A stretch of 18,034 nt of DNA from Pseudomonadota bacterium (GTDB taxonomy: Bacteria > Pseudomonadota > Alphaproteobacteria > Rhizobiales > Beijerinckiaceae): the NCBI GenBank assembly GCA_023426505.1, contig JAFAAP010000058.1, forward strand, positions 1 through 18,034, in the 5' to 3' direction. Positions 1 through 6,627 of the stretch are shown here, in pieces. Position numbers and translations under genes: made by a program. Under the pieces are notes generated by a model. That model was given only the letters and a program-made list of their open reading frames with translations, did no database searches and had not been told where the DNA came from. Position 1 is the stretch's first letter, and each line of letters begins with the position of its first letter.

Positions 1-112
1 TTATGTGACTGTTTAGGTGCAGGGCGGCGTAACCGCCGGGACAGGAGCCGCCGCTGCCGATGCAGGCGCCGTCGGTGTAGATGAGGGCCTCAGGCTCGCT
101 TCCCGCGCTCAT
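1..112 (-). CDS. RNase H-like protein, N-terminal fragment (cut by window edge)
   Basis: Only the first 37 codons are present. They read MSAGSEPEALIYTDGAC, followed by a Gly/Ser-rich turn and PGGYAAL. The IYTDGAC strand with its Asp, followed by a Gly-Pro-Gly-Gly turn, is the usual opening of ribonuclease HI (hydrolysis of RNA in RNA:DNA hybrids), and the Asp would be the first metal ligand. The turn is longer than the usual GNPGPGG. The ATG (112..110) overlaps the TGA of the upstream exonuclease gene as ATGA, so translational coupling is likely. The last codons before the edge (HLNSHI) use CTA, AGT and ATA, which are rare in the rest of the window, and they do not look like RNase H. The gene may be interrupted there. 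This gene is too short for ordinary ORF calling and was read by hand. Confidence 0.6.
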   Translation of the reverse strand, partial: MSAGSEPEALIYTDGACIGSGGSCPGGYAALHLNSHI

Positions 113-942
113 CGGGACAGAAGCTGCCAGAACTCGTCCTCGGTGATGATCGAGACCTGATGGCCGCCCGATCTCAACCGCTCCGCCTCGCGCCCCTTGG
201 AACTCGTGGCGGCGCCGGCTCCATTCCCGCCCACGCAGAGATAGGTCGTCGCCGGTGAAACGGCGCCCGCGACCGTGAAGCCAAGTTCTGCCGCACGGCG
301 GGCGGCTTCCTTGCGCGCGACCTGCATGCGGCCCGTGAACACGATTGTCCGGCCCGAGAAAGGACCCCCGCTCACCCCCTGCACCAGGATGGGAGCGGCC
401 GAGCCCGGCTGACGGGAGACGCCCGACGCCCATTCGCTTGCGGTGCGGCCGCTCTCGGTCAGCGCACGTCGGAAGATGTCTGCCGTCGCGATGGCGTCCT
501 CAAGCGCGTCGTGGTGCTGGAACGCGATATCGAAATGGGCCGCGAGGTTTCCGAGCGAATAGCCGCGCCGGGAGAATTGCGGCCAGGTCCGGCGCACCAC
601 GGTCTGGTTGTCGAGCCAGCGGGCTTCCACGGAGGCAAGGCCGTATTTCTGGCAGGCCTTGGCGATGGCGATGCGGTCGAACGAGCCGTGGGTCACGACG
701 ATCCGCCCTTCGATCAGGCCTGCGATCTCAGGCAGGAGGTCCGGAAAGGTCGGCCGGCCGGCCACATGCTCGGGACGGATGCCGTGGACCTTGATGTTCC
801 AGTGGTCGAATCGGTCCTCCGGGTCGATCAGGTAGGAGGCGGTGCCGACCGTCTCGCCGTTCTCGACCTGCACGATGCCGATCTGGCAGATGGAGGCGCA
901 GTCCGGGTTGGCGGTTTCCAGGTCGAGGACGATGTAGTTCAT
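109..942 (-). CDS. DEDDh 3'-5' exonuclease with C-terminal BRCT domain
   Basis: A 277-residue protein. The N-terminal ~165 residues form a DnaQ/epsilon-type exonuclease fold: ExoI motif VLDLET (D7, E9), ExoII around THGSFD (D89), and ExoIII HHDALEDA with H144 and D149 spaced as H-x4-D. These four acidic residues and the His bind the two metals and activate water for 3'-5' cleavage of nucleic acid. Residues ~195-277 look like a BRCT domain (FSGRTIVFTGRM, a Ser/Lys-rich turn SSKGREAERL, and a late Trp at 272), as in bacterial NAD ligase, and probably guide it to DNA or a partner. Together this suggests DNA repair or proofreading in the cytoplasm, not the replicative epsilon subunit. No Shine-Dalgarno is visible before the ATG at 942. 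It overlaps the RNase H-like gene by 4 bp, so the two probably form a nucleic-acid-processing pair unrelated to the catabolic genes. Confidence 0.85.
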   Translation of the reverse strand: MNYIVLDLETANPDCASICQIGIVQVENGETVGTASYLIDPEDRFDHWNIKVHGIRPEHVAGRPTFPDLLPEIAGLIEGRIVVTHGSFDRIAIAKACQKYGLASVEARWLDNQTVVRRTWPQFSRRGYSLGNLAAHFDIAFQHHDALEDAIATADIFRRALTESGRTASEWASGVSRQPGSAAPILVQGVSGGPFSGRTIVFTGRMQVARKEAARRAAELGFTVAGAVSPATTYLCVGGNGAGAATSSKGREAERLRSGGHQVSIITEDEFWQLLSR

Positions 943-1053
943 GAGGGGGCTTTAACGTCTACCGTCGGTTTTCGAAAGCGAAGGATGCACCTGATGTAAG
1001 GCCTTCCCCGTCCGGAGCCTCATGAAGGATTGTCGCAGAAGTCCGGATCGTCC

Positions 1054-1836
1054 CTAGAACGTGTAGCGGAGAGCCTCGCTCGCCTCGCACAGCGCCGGGA
1101 GGAGCCGCTCCTCCATCTCGGCTACGGTGGCCCGAGCGGCTTGGGCGCTGATGTTCAGGGCGATCGTCACGGCTCCGTCCTTCTGGACGAGCGGCACGGC
1201 GATCGAGCGCAGCCCGTATTCGAGCTCCTCGTCGACGACCGAGTAGCCCTGGGCGCGGACAGCCTGGAGGGCTGCACGGAACTGGTCCTGGTTCGTGATG
1301 GTCTTGGGCGTCCGCGGCTCCAGCTGGACCCGCTGCAGGTAGGCTTCGATCTCCGGCTCCGGCTGAAACGCGAGGATCGCCCGCCCGAGCGACGTGCAAT
1401 AGGCCGGCAGCCGGCTCCCGACGCCGAGCCCAATCGACATGATGTGGCGTGTCGCGGAACGGGCGATGTAGACGATGTCGTCCCCATCCAGCATGGCGGC
1501 CGAACTCGATTCTCCCGTTTGTTCCGAGATCCGCTCCAGGAAGGGCTGAAGGCGGATGGAGTGGGAGGTCGAGGCCAGGTAGGCATAGCCCAGCCGCAGG
1601 ATCCGTGGATTGAGGCTGAAGTAGCGCCCGTCGAAATTGGCATAGTTCAGCTTCGTGAGGGTGCGCAGGTAGCGGCGCGCCCCGGCTCGCGTGATCCCGG
1701 TGAGCTTTGCGACCTCGGTCAAGGTGAGGCGGGGGCGGCTGGCGTCGAAGGCCTCGATGACTGCGAGGCCCTTCTCCAGGCTCGCGACGAAATCGCGATC
1801 GCCTACGGCCGCCTCGTCCATCTCCGTATTCGTCAT
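1054..1836 (-). CDS. pcaR: IclR-family regulator of protocatechuate catabolism (PcaR/PcaU type)
   Basis: 260 residues from the chosen start. Residues ~14-75 form the winged helix-turn-helix (FVASLEKGLAVIEAF, LTLTEVAKLTGITRAGARRYLRTL). Residues ~90-260 form the IclR effector domain with ESSSAAMLDGDDIVYIAR, RLPAYCTSLGRAILAF and EYGLRSIAVPL. These blocks are characteristic of the PcaR/PcaU/PobR branch, which senses beta-ketoadipate, protocatechuate or 4-hydroxybenzoate. The ATG at 1836 was chosen because AGGAG lies 5 bases upstream; an in-frame GTG at 1884 would add 16 residues but has no clear ribosome site. The gene diverges from the importer/pca operon, and the shared gap carries a three-repeat operator, so it probably controls both that operon and itself. 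The family identity is firm. The exact effector, and whether it activates or represses, are inferred. Confidence 0.88.
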   Translation of the reverse strand: MTNTEMDEAAVGDRDFVASLEKGLAVIEAFDASRPRLTLTEVAKLTGITRAGARRYLRTLTKLNYANFDGRYFSLNPRILRLGYAYLASTSHSIRLQPFLERISEQTGESSSAAMLDGDDIVYIARSATRHIMSIGLGVGSRLPAYCTSLGRAILAFQPEPEIEAYLQRVQLEPRTPKTITNQDQFRAALQAVRAQGYSVVDEELEYGLRSIAVPLVQKDGAVTIALNISAQAARATVAEMEERLLPALCEASEALRYTF

Positions 1837-1877
1837 GGAAGCTCCTGAGGCATTTGGCGCGGTAGCCTTTCGTGGCC

Positions 1878-1906
1878 TTGACACCGGCCCGGGATTTGTA
1901 CTTCAT
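1878..1906 (+). promoter_or_regulatory. Possible promoter of the importer/pca operon
   Basis: A perfect TTGACA (1878-1883) is followed after 17 bases by CTTCAT (1901-1906), a poor -10 that is acceptable for an alphaproteobacterium or an activated promoter. Its end touches the first operator repeat at 1905, so a bound PcaR would sit on the start region. A promoter downstream of the operator cannot be excluded, but I see no better -35/-10 pair there. Confidence 0.3.
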
Positions 1907-1924
1907 GTTCGCAATGGTAATCAA
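1895..1924 (-). promoter_or_regulatory. Possible pcaR promoter
   Basis: Reading the minus strand, TTGATT (1924..1919) is followed after 18 bases by TACAAA (1900..1895). The first operator repeat (1905-1914) falls inside the spacer, which would fit autoregulation by PcaR. The match is modest. Confidence 0.3.
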
Positions 1925-1943
1925 TGTTCGTAATGCGAACAAG
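1905..1943. promoter_or_regulatory. Probable PcaR/PcaU operator (three 10-bp repeats)
   Basis: Three copies of a 10-bp motif are present: ATGTTCGCAA (1905-1914, plus), ATGTTCGTAA (1924-1933, plus) and CTTGTTCGCA on the minus strand (1943-1934). The last two form a near-palindrome, GTTCGTAATGCGAAC at 1926-1940; the first is a direct repeat 19 bp upstream of the second. This is the arrangement described for Acinetobacter PcaU (a palindrome plus one direct repeat), and the 15-bp core resembles the Pseudomonas putida PcaR box as I recall it (GTTCGATAATCGCAC). It lies between an IclR-type gene and the pca operon, where such a site is expected. Binding has not been shown here. Confidence 0.75.
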
Positions 1944-2014
1944 TTGTGTGTGCCAGAGTCCGAGACCGCAGATCCTGCAGAACGAGATCGGGGCGGCTCC
2001 AGGGAGGGACGAGA

Positions 2015-3196
2015 ATGTCATCTGTGAAGAAGCTTCTTTGCGCCACCGTCGGCGCCCTGATCGCCGGATCGGTGTCCGCATCTGCCGACACCATCAAGGT
2101 CGGCATCATCGGTCCCTTCTCCGGGCCTTTCGCCTTGCAGGGCAAGAACTTCCAGGCTGGCGTCGAGGCCTATATGGCGCTCAACGGCAAGAGCGTGAAG
2201 GGCCATGACGTCGAGGTCATCTACCGCGACCTGCCGGCTGCCAACCCGGCCCAGTCCCGCGCGTTGGCCCAGGAACTGATCGTCAAGGACAAGGTCCAGT
2301 ATCTCGGCGGCGTCTACTTCACGCCGGACGCGCTCGCGATCACGCCGCTCCTCAAGCAGGCGAACGCGCCGCTCGTGATCTTCAACGCCGCGACCTCTGC
2401 CATCATGACCCAGTCGCCGCTGGTGGTGCGGACCTCGTTCACGACCGCGCAGACCACGACGCCGCTCGGCAAGATCGCCGTCGACCGGGGCGTCAAGAAG
2501 GTTGTCAGCGCCGTGAGCGACTACGGCCCCGGCGTCGACGCGGAGGTCGCCTTCAAGAAGGCCTTCGAGGCGGCCGGCGGGCAGGTGGTCGAAGCCATCC
2601 GCATGCCGCTCAACACCAACGATTTCAGCCCGATCATGCAGCGCGTGCGCGATTCCGGCGCCGAGGCGGTCTTCGCGTTCCTGCCGTCCGGGCCGACGAC
2701 GCTGGGCTTCGTGAAGGCCTACAACGAGACGGGCCTGAAGCAGGCCGGCATCAAGTTCTTCGCGCCCGGCGACCTGACGCAGGAATCCGACCTGCCGGCG
2801 CTCGGCGACGGCGCGCTCGGCCTGCTTACCACGTTCCACTACGCCGTGTCGCACGAGTCGCCCGAGAACAAGCGCTTCGTCGAGGCGGCCACGAAGGCCG
2901 TCGGCGGTGCGGACCAGCTCTCCTTCCCGGCGGTCGGCGCCTATGACGGCATGCACGTCATCTACAAGATGATCGAGGCGACCGACGGCAAGCAGGATGC
3001 TCAGAAGGCCGTGGACGCCGTGAAGGGCCTCTCCTGGACCAGCCCGCGCGGCCCGGTGAGCATCGACGCCGACACGCGCCACATCACCGAGAACATCTAT
3101 CTCCGCGAGGTCGTGAAGGGCTCCGACGGCAAGCTCATCAACAAGGAGATCGAGACCTTCGCCAACCAGAAGGATCCTGGTCTCGCCTCGCAGTAA
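2015..3196 (+). CDS. Periplasmic binding protein of HAAT-type ABC importer (probable aromatic acid)
   Basis: 393 residues from ATG 2015, chosen because AGGGAGG (2001-2007) lies 7 bases upstream and a typical signal peptide follows: MSSVKK, a hydrophobic core, and cleavage after SASA (residue 24). The mature protein begins DTIKVGIIGPFSGPFALQG, the classic opening of leucine/isoleucine/valine-type (Peripla_BP_6) binding proteins. The body carries QAGVEAYMALNG, GGVYFTPDALAITPLL and a late FPAVGAYDGMHVIYKMIEA, and the length is normal. It captures ligand in the periplasm for the LivHMGF-like membrane complex encoded next. Because the operon continues into the complete pca pathway, the ligand is more likely protocatechuate, 4-hydroxybenzoate or a relative than an amino acid; the Sinorhizobium PcaMNVWX protocatechuate importer belongs to the same family. 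Hairpins just after the stop codon probably allow higher expression of this subunit than of the permeases. Confidence 0.88.
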   Translation: MSSVKKLLCATVGALIAGSVSASADTIKVGIIGPFSGPFALQGKNFQAGVEAYMALNGKSVKGHDVEVIYRDLPAANPAQSRALAQELIVKDKVQYLGGVYFTPDALAITPLLKQANAPLVIFNAATSAIMTQSPLVVRTSFTTAQTTTPLGKIAVDRGVKKVVSAVSDYGPGVDAEVAFKKAFEAAGGQVVEAIRMPLNTNDFSPIMQRVRDSGAEAVFAFLPSGPTTLGFVKAYNETGLKQAGIKFFAPGDLTQESDLPALGDGALGLLTTFHYAVSHESPENKRFVEAATKAVGGADQLSFPAVGAYDGMHVIYKMIEATDGKQDAQKAVDAVKGLSWTSPRGPVSIDADTRHITENIYLREVVKGSDGKLINKEIETFANQKDPGLASQ

Positions 3197-3221
3197 GGCG
3201 CTCGACCTCATCAGGCCAATG

Positions 3222-3271
3222 GGCGCGGTCTCCGGGCCGCGCCTTCGATCCTATCTCCGGCCTTCGGGCCG
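3222..3271 (+). promoter_or_regulatory. Two RNA hairpins between binding-protein and permease genes
   Basis: Hairpin A has a 7-bp stem GGCGCGG (3222-3228) / CCGCGCC (3237-3243) with an 8-base loop. Hairpin B is CGGCC-TTCG-GGCCG (3258-3271), an unusually stable C(UUCG)G tetraloop hairpin ending 13 bases before the permease ATG. Neither has a T-run, so they are more likely barriers to 3' exonucleases or attenuators than full terminators. Such hairpins are common after binding-protein genes, where they keep the upstream mRNA stable. Confidence 0.6.
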
Positions 3272-3284
3272 ACGGGACGTTCAC

Positions 3285-4148
3285 ATGCAGACCATCCTCA
3301 GCATCGGGATCGACGCCTTTGCCTACGGCATGGCGCTCTTCATCATCTGCATCGGCCTGTCTCTCACCATGGGCCTCATGCGCGTGGTCAACCTCGCGCA
3401 CGGCGCCTTCGCGATGATCGCGGGCTACATCGCCTCCTACGTGGCGCGAGATCTCGGTTGGGGTTACGGATTCGCGGTCATCCTGGCGGTGATCGGAACG
3501 ATCATCCTGTCGATCCCGCTGGAGCGATTTCTCTTCCGCCGCATCTATGGCAGCTCCGAGCTGACGCAGGTGCTGATGACCATCGGCATCACCTTCTGCG
3601 TCATCGGCATCACCAACTATTTCTTCGGCCCGACCCTCAAGACGATCCCGCTGCCGTCCGGCCTCGCTCAGCCGGTCGATGTCGGCTTCCGAACGATTGC
3701 GGCGCACCGGCTTTTCGTGATGGCCTGCGGCCTCGTGGTCGCGGCCGGCCTCTGGTACGTGATCGAGCGAACCGCCTTCGGCATCAAGCTCCGGGCCACC
3801 GTCGACAACGCCGCCATGGCCGACGCCCTCGGAGTGAAGACGCAGGTCGTCTATGCCGTGAGCTTCGCGCTCGCGATCGGCCTTGCGGCCTTCGGCGGGG
3901 TGGTCGGGGCCGAATTCCTGCCGATCGAGCCCTATTACGCATTGCGCTACATGGTGACCTTCCTGGTCGTGGTCTCCGTCGGCGGCGCCGGCTCGATCCT
4001 GGGCGCCGTGATCGCCTGCTTGGTCCTCGGCGCCGTGGACACGACAGGGCGCTACCTGATGCCTGATTTCGGCAACTTCTTCTTCTACGCGGCCGTCATC
4101 GCGATCGTGTGCGTCTTCCCGCGCGGCTTCTTCGGAAAGGCTCAGTGA
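3285..4148 (+). CDS. livH: HAAT-type ABC importer permease, LivH family
   Basis: 287 residues starting at ATG 3285 (MQTILSIGIDAFAYG); an upstream in-frame ATG at 3219 would put charged residues and the hairpin region into the protein and is rejected. It is highly hydrophobic, with about eight membrane segments. LivH hallmarks are GLMRVVNLAHGAFAMIAGY near residue 35, the cytoplasmic loop GIKLRATVDNAAMADALGV that contacts the ATPases, and VGGAGSILGAVIACLVLG near the C-terminus. It forms half of the inner-membrane channel with the LivM-like protein. The Shine-Dalgarno (GACGGGA) is weak and follows a stable hairpin, which suits low subunit expression. The TGA overlaps the next ATG as TGATG, so translation is coupled. 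Confidence 0.9.
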   Translation: MQTILSIGIDAFAYGMALFIICIGLSLTMGLMRVVNLAHGAFAMIAGYIASYVARDLGWGYGFAVILAVIGTIILSIPLERFLFRRIYGSSELTQVLMTIGITFCVIGITNYFFGPTLKTIPLPSGLAQPVDVGFRTIAAHRLFVMACGLVVAAGLWYVIERTAFGIKLRATVDNAAMADALGVKTQVVYAVSFALAIGLAAFGGVVGAEFLPIEPYYALRYMVTFLVVVSVGGAGSILGAVIACLVLGAVDTTGRYLMPDFGNFFFYAAVIAIVCVFPRGFFGKAQ

Positions 4149-5158
4149 TGCAGACCCTGGTCTCGCCCGAAAAGCTCGCTGCCGCTCCCTCCTTGGGCTC
4201 CCGGTTCCTGCGCGACGCCATCGGGATCGCGGCGATCGTCGCCGTGGGGATCGCCGGCTACTTCCTGTTCCCGGACAACCTCGCGCTGCTCACCCGGGTC
4301 ATCGCGGTGGCGCTGCTCGTTCTCTCGATCGATCTGATCACGGGCTATTGCGGCGTCGCGACGCTCGGCCAGGCGGCGCTGTTCGGAGCCGGCGCCTATG
4401 CGGCGGGCATCGCCTGCGTGAACGGCGTCACGGAGCCCCTGACGCTGATCCTGATCGGTGCGATCGCCGGCGCGGCGGCGGGGCTTCTGATGGGCACGAT
4501 CATGCTGCGCGCCCACGGCCTCGCCCAGCTCGTCCTCTCCATCGCCATCGTGCAGCTCTTCCACGAGGTCGCCAACAAGGCCTCCGCCTATACGGGCGGC
4601 AGCGACGGCCTTGCCGGCCTGATGCTGAGCCCGCTCTTCGGCATGTTCGAGTTCGACCTCTGGGGCCAGACCGCCTACCTGTTCGGTCTTGCCCTGCTGG
4701 TTGTCGTCTTCGTCGTCCTGAAATTCGTCGTGGCCTCGCCGTTCGGCATGCTCTGCCGCGGCATCAAGGAGGATCCGGTCCGCATCGGCGCCATGGGAGC
4801 CTTCGTGTTTCCGGTGCTCCTGAAGATGTTCGTCATCTCTGGAGCGGTGGCCGGGATGGGCGGCGCGCTCGCGGCGATCTCGACGCAGGTCGTCGGCCTC
4901 GACAGCGTCAGCTTCGAGCTGTCCGCCAATGCTCTCGTGATGCTGGTGCTCGGCGGGCTGGGGAGCCTCTACGGAGCGCTGATCGGCACGGTGATCTTCA
5001 TGGGCTTCGAGCACGTCGTATCCGCCATCAACCCGTTCCACTGGATGACCATGGTCGGCGCGCTTCTGATCGCCGTCGTGTTGGCCCTGCCGGGCGGGCT
5101 CAGCAGCATCGCGGACGCCATCCTGCCGTCGCGCAGCCGGAACCGGGGAGGGAAGTGA
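4148..5158 (+). CDS. livM: HAAT-type ABC importer permease, LivM family
   Basis: 336 residues from the ATG that shares a base with the preceding TGA. An earlier in-frame ATG (4109) lies inside livH and is unlikely. LivM features are SIDLITGYCGVATLGQAALFGAGAYAAG, a ligand/ATPase loop SPFGMLCRGIKEDPVRIGAMG, and VLGGLGSLYGALIGTVIFMG. About nine to ten hydrophobic segments are apparent, and the N-terminal ~25 residues are cytoplasmic and polar. It pairs with the LivH-like subunit to form the transmembrane path. Its stop again overlaps the next start as TGATG. The family is certain; the substrate is inferred from the downstream pca genes. Confidence 0.9.
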   Translation: MQTLVSPEKLAAAPSLGSRFLRDAIGIAAIVAVGIAGYFLFPDNLALLTRVIAVALLVLSIDLITGYCGVATLGQAALFGAGAYAAGIACVNGVTEPLTLILIGAIAGAAAGLLMGTIMLRAHGLAQLVLSIAIVQLFHEVANKASAYTGGSDGLAGLMLSPLFGMFEFDLWGQTAYLFGLALLVVVFVVLKFVVASPFGMLCRGIKEDPVRIGAMGAFVFPVLLKMFVISGAVAGMGGALAAISTQVVGLDSVSFELSANALVMLVLGGLGSLYGALIGTVIFMGFEHVVSAINPFHWMTMVGALLIAVVLALPGGLSSIADAILPSRSRNRGGK

Positions 5159-5922
5159 TGAGCGATCTCTTCCGGGTCGAAGGCCTCACGAAATCGTTCG
5201 GCGGACTTGCGGTCAGCCGCAACATCTCGCTGGCTATGCCGGAGGGCGAGCGGCTGGCCCTGATCGGCCCCAACGGCGCCGGCAAGACCACCTTCGTCAA
5301 CCTCGTGACAGGGCAGCTTGCCCCGAGCGCCGGGCGCGTGATCCTCAACGGGGAGGACGTGACGGGTCTCGGTGCGGTGCGCCGCGTGCGGAAGGGGCTG
5401 GTGCGCACCTTCCAGGTGACGCGCCTGTTCTCCGACATGACGCCCGAGGAGCACGTGACCCTGACCGTGCTGCAGCGGGAGGGCAAGGCGTCCCGCATCC
5501 TCGGCCGGTTCCACGGCAACTCGGAGGTTTCGGGCGAGGTCGAGAGCATTCTCGCAACCCTGGGTCTGATCGAGGTCGCGCGCCGGAAGGTCCGCGAGAT
5601 CGCCTACGGTCAGCAGCGGCTGCTGGAAATCGCCATCGCGCTCGCTCTGCGGCCGAAGGTGCTGCTCCTCGACGAGCCGGCGGCGGGCGTGCCGTCGAGC
5701 GATACCCCGCGCATCGAGCACGCGCTGGAGCGGTTGCCGCCGAGCCTCGCGGTGCTGATGATCGAGCACGACATGGATCTCGTCTTCCGCTTCGCCAAGC
5801 GCGTCGTCGTGCTGGCGGCGGGCGAGATCATCTTCGAGGGGTTGCCGTCCGAAGTGGCAGCCGATCCGAAGGTCCGGGAAGCCTATCTGGGGAGCTATGC
5901 CAATGCCCGCAGCGTCGCTTGA
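5158..5922 (+). CDS. livG: HAAT-type ABC importer ATPase, LivG family
   Basis: 254 residues; the ATG overlaps the livM TGA and follows GGGGAGGGAAG. Walker A is GPNGAGKTT (37-45), the Q-loop Gln is in VRTFQVTRLF (Q86), the signature is AYGQQRLLEIA (149-159), Walker B is VLLLDEP (168-174, D172/E173), and the switch His is in MIEHDMDL (H204). The YGQQR signature in place of LSGGQ is normal for LivG proteins, not a defect. The segment after Walker B (AAGVPSSDTPRIEHAL) matches the LivG family. It hydrolyses ATP on the cytoplasmic face, as a heterodimer with the LivF-like subunit, to drive uptake. Its 3' end overlaps the next gene by 20 bp. Confidence 0.92.
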   Translation: MSDLFRVEGLTKSFGGLAVSRNISLAMPEGERLALIGPNGAGKTTFVNLVTGQLAPSAGRVILNGEDVTGLGAVRRVRKGLVRTFQVTRLFSDMTPEEHVTLTVLQREGKASRILGRFHGNSEVSGEVESILATLGLIEVARRKVREIAYGQQRLLEIAIALALRPKVLLLDEPAAGVPSSDTPRIEHALERLPPSLAVLMIEHDMDLVFRFAKRVVVLAAGEIIFEGLPSEVAADPKVREAYLGSYANARSVA

Positions 5923-6619
5923 GGTCCGCGGCCTGAGTGCCGGCTACGGCCCGACTGTTGTCCTGGAGGATCTCTCGTTCTCCGTTCCGGCAGGCTCGCG
6001 CCTGTCGATCCTCGGCCGCAACGGCATGGGTAAGACGACGCTTCTGGCGAGCCTGATGGGCATGACCCGCCGCTATGGCGGCGAGATCCGGGTCGACGGC
6101 AGCGACGTCGCCTCCGCGAAGAGCTCCGAGCGGGCCATGAGAGGCATCGGCCTGGTGCCGCAGACGCGCGACATCTTCCGCTCGCTCACCGTTGAGGAAA
6201 ACCTCCTCGTCGGCATCAAGGGCCGGCCGCGCAGCGTGATCGAGGAGGCCTACGAGATGTTCCCGCGCCTGAAGGAGCGGCGGCGCAATCTCGGCTGGCA
6301 GCTCTCGGGCGGCGAGCAGCAGATGCTCTCGACGGCCCGCACCATCCTGGGTCGGCCCTCCGTGCTCCTCCTCGACGAACCGCTCGAGGGTCTGGCGCCC
6401 GTGATCTGCGACGAGCTGATGGCAGCCTTCTCGCGCCTCGCGGCAAGCGGCGAAATGACGATCCTGCTCGTCGAGCAGCGCCTCGAAAGCGCCCTCGACT
6501 TCGCCGATTCCGTCATGATCCTGGAGCGCGGGCGCATCGTCTGGCAGGGCACCAGCGAGACCCTGCGGTCCGACCACGAACTGGTCGAGCGCTATATCGG
6601 CGTCGGCTCCCTGCACTGA
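5903..6619 (+). CDS. livF: HAAT-type ABC importer ATPase, LivF family
   Basis: 238 residues from ATG 5903; the ATG at 5897, two codons earlier, is only 2 bases from the GGGGAG (5889-5894), whereas 5903 has an 8-base spacing. Walker A is GRNGMGKTT (38-46), the signature LSGGEQQML (134-142), Walker B VLLLDEP (D158/E159), and the switch position is LLVEQRLE with Gln instead of His, as is usual for LivF. LEGLAPVICDEL after Walker B is also typical. It is the second nucleotide-binding subunit of the importer. Only 8 bp separate its stop from pcaD and no terminator is visible, so transport and catabolism genes almost certainly share one transcript. Confidence 0.92.
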   Translation: MPAASLEVRGLSAGYGPTVVLEDLSFSVPAGSRLSILGRNGMGKTTLLASLMGMTRRYGGEIRVDGSDVASAKSSERAMRGIGLVPQTRDIFRSLTVEENLLVGIKGRPRSVIEEAYEMFPRLKERRRNLGWQLSGGEQQMLSTARTILGRPSVLLLDEPLEGLAPVICDELMAAFSRLAASGEMTILLVEQRLESALDFADSVMILERGRIVWQGTSETLRSDHELVERYIGVGSLH

Positions 6620-6627
6620 GAGACACC

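Noticed and set aside
1009..1052. GTCCGGA repeated downstream of pcaR as a possible terminator stem
   Set aside because: The motif is nearly self-palindromic and the copies are about 30 bases apart with no T-run on the transcribed strand; not convincing.
2018..3211. Long minus-strand open frame opposite the binding-protein gene
   Set aside because: Low-complexity Arg/Leu/Asp composition and no recognisable motif; a mirror of the real plus-strand gene.
3285..4170. livH and livM start with the same nine bases (ATGCAGACC), suggesting duplication
   Set aside because: Similarity ends after three codons; the two permease families are related only distantly, so this is coincidence.
5605..5637. LivG-like ATPase lacks the canonical LSGGQ signature
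   Set aside because: YGQQR-type signatures are normal in LivG proteins; all other ATPase motifs are intact.
6469..6480. LivF-like ATPase has Gln instead of the switch His (LLVEQ)
   Set aside because: This is the usual residue in LivF proteins, not a defect.
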